DNA from: an uncultured Mollicutes bacterium | Lineage (GTDB): Bacteria; Bacillota_I; Bacilli_A; ML615J-28; CAG-313 | Length of the DNA stretch: 64,000 bases | Reading direction: 5' to 3' | Assembly (NCBI GenBank): GCA_900548675.1 | Contig: URLJ01000003.1 | Coordinates: 36,311-100,310, forward strand | Notes under the pieces: generated by a model | What the model was told of the DNA's origin: nothing | Database searches by the model: none | The model's input: only the letters and a program-made list of their open reading frames with translations | Part shown: positions 63,465 through 64,000 of the stretch, one piece after another | How the letters are laid out: every line of letters starts with the position of its first letter | Position numbering within the stretch: the stretch's first letter is position 1 | Made by a program: the position numbers and the translations under genes

Positions 63465-63505
63465 AAAATACCAATTAACAAATTATTTGTTAATTGGTAT
63501 TTTTA
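63465..63505. terminator. Terminator of the suf operon
   Basis: Perfect 18-bp stem AAAATACCAATTAACAAA/TTTGTTAATTGGTATTTT with a 3-nt loop; works on plus and possibly on minus strand. Confidence 0.88.
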
Positions 63506-63523
63506 TATGCAAAAAGGACTAGT

Positions 63524-63535
63524 AAGGTATACCTT
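63524..63535. promoter_or_regulatory. Palindrome AAGGTATACCTT, first copy
   Basis: Perfect 12-bp palindrome in the gap after sufB. A copy with one change lies at 63649-63660. Confidence 0.5.
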
Positions 63536-63560
63536 TTTAGACTATTAGACAACCACGTAT

Positions 63561-63590
63561 ATTATACCACTAAATGGTAAAAAATGCCAA
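63561..63590 (-). promoter_or_regulatory. Possible minus-strand promoter in the suf downstream gap
   Basis: Minus strand TTGGCA (63590-63585), 18-nt spacer, TATAAT (63566-63561) with TGG extension. It points toward the suf terminator, about 90 nt away, with no ORF between. A small RNA is possible. Confidence 0.4.
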
Positions 63591-63648
63591 TAAAGTCCTT
63601 CATTTTGTCAAATTTATCATGTATTTAACTAAAAATATGTTAGTTATA

Positions 63649-63660
63649 AAAGTATACCTT
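63649..63660. promoter_or_regulatory. Palindrome copy AAAGTATACCTT next to the last promoter
   Basis: One mismatch from the copy at 63524; it overlaps the -35 (TTGTTA) of the next promoter. Confidence 0.5.
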
Positions 63661-63686
63661 GTTATGCTAAGCAATAACCATATTAT
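63659..63686 (+). promoter_or_regulatory. Promoter of the Cys-rich lipoprotein gene
   Basis: TTGTTA (63659-63664), 16-nt spacer, TATTAT (63681-63686). Twenty-seven nt to the ATG. Confidence 0.5.
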
Positions 63687-63713
63687 TCTAGGCAAAAAAT
63701 GAAGGAGGAAAAA

Positions 63714-64000
63714 ATGAAAAGAATAAAATATCTCGTTTTACTCGTTCTTTGCGTTTTTGCATTTACAGTTAGCGGCTGTGGCAAGAAGCCTGCAAAATGT
63801 GAACACACAAGCAGTGAGTGGATAATAGACAAAGAAGCAACATGTACAAACCAAGGCTTTAAATACACAGAATGTACAAAATGCCATGAAAAGTTAAAAA
63901 CAGAATCAATTGAGGCATTAGGTCATGATTTAGTACATCATGAAAAGAAAGAGGCAACTTGTAAAGAAACTGGTAATGAAGCATATGATACATGTTCAAG
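63714..64000 (+). CDS. Cys/His-repeat surface lipoprotein (3' end outside window)
   Basis: Only the first 95 residues are present. It begins MKRIKYLVLLVLCVFAFTVS with lipobox VSGC (Cys22). Then comes a repeat of about 40 residues: HTSSEWIIDKEATCTNQG, YTECTKCHEKLKTE, EALGHDLVHHEKKEATCKET, which starts again at the window end. Such Cys-rich ATC-x-G / C-x2-C / ALGH repeats occur on gut Firmicutes surface proteins of unknown function. GAAGGAGG is a strong ribosome binding site. Confidence 0.8.
   Translation, partial: MKRIKYLVLLVLCVFAFTVSGCGKKPAKCEHTSSEWIIDKEATCTNQGFKYTECTKCHEKLKTESIEALGHDLVHHEKKEATCKETGNEAYDTCS

Noticed and set aside
63514..63600. Metabolite riboswitch between sufB and the last lipoprotein
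   Set aside because: Only a 7-bp closing helix and short internal stems are seen; nothing matches a riboswitch core that I recognise, and the region reads as well as operators and a minus-strand promoter.

Overview
The window is a chromosomal segment of an AT-rich, low-G+C Gram-positive (Firmicutes/Bacilli-like) anaerobe, most like the reduced gut lineages near Erysipelotrichia or RF39/RFN20 (lineage inferred). Gene order is Bacillus-like in several places: pth-mfd-spoVT, tmk-holB-ricT-trmN6-rsmI, the S10-spc-alpha ribosomal operon, ecfA1-ecfA2-ecfT-truA and sufCDSUB. TGA is a normal stop (pth, adk, sufS) and Trp is TGG, so the Mycoplasma code is not used. MurE shows a peptidoglycan wall. Pyruvate:ferredoxin oxidoreductase, formate-THF ligase and FolD fit an anaerobe. 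Spore genes (cwlJ, gerQ, spoVT), two of them behind sequences matching the sigma-E and sigma-G promoter consensus, suggest the lineage still sporulates.

Layout: 1-2 kb, end of serS, a HIT protein and the cwlJ-gerQ spore-germination pair. 2-10 kb, CopZ-like protein, ppa, fhs, folD, pth, mfd, spoVT. 10.4-14.1 kb, a PII-like protein overlapping a CPA2 antiporter, fba, and a glycosyltransferase. 14.1-29.1 kb, a possible small RNA, a structured leader, then about 30 genes from rpsJ to rplQ including secY, adk, map, infA and rpoA. 29.2-36.1 kb, an inserted three-gene surface module ending in a 1,715-residue BspA-like leucine-rich-repeat protein. 36.2-39.6 kb, the ECF transporter module and truA. 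39.6-42 kb, a small charged protein and an amidase lipoprotein. 42-46 kb, tmk to rsmI. 46-51.3 kb, murE and the pyruvate oxidoreductase gene. 51.6-56 kb, a membrane protein, a probably frameshifted lipoprotein and an anchored NAGPA-type glycosidase. 56.2-58.6 kb, a DUF4004/bactofilin operon. 58.7-63.5 kb, the SUF iron-sulfur operon. 63.7 kb to the end, a truncated Cys-rich lipoprotein.

The housekeeping blocks look ordinary. The most interesting material is regulatory: sporulation-type promoters at the expected orthologues, a candidate r-protein leader, a duplicated palindromic operator in front of the bactofilin operon, a repeated GTATACC palindrome downstream of suf, and a strong bias to extended -10 (TGn) promoters. 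Candidate new protein systems are the PII-like/antiporter pair, the three-gene BspA module and the bactofilin operon with two unknown membrane proteins. No tRNA, rRNA, CRISPR array, insertion sequence or prophage was seen. All calls were made by reading; no database search was run.
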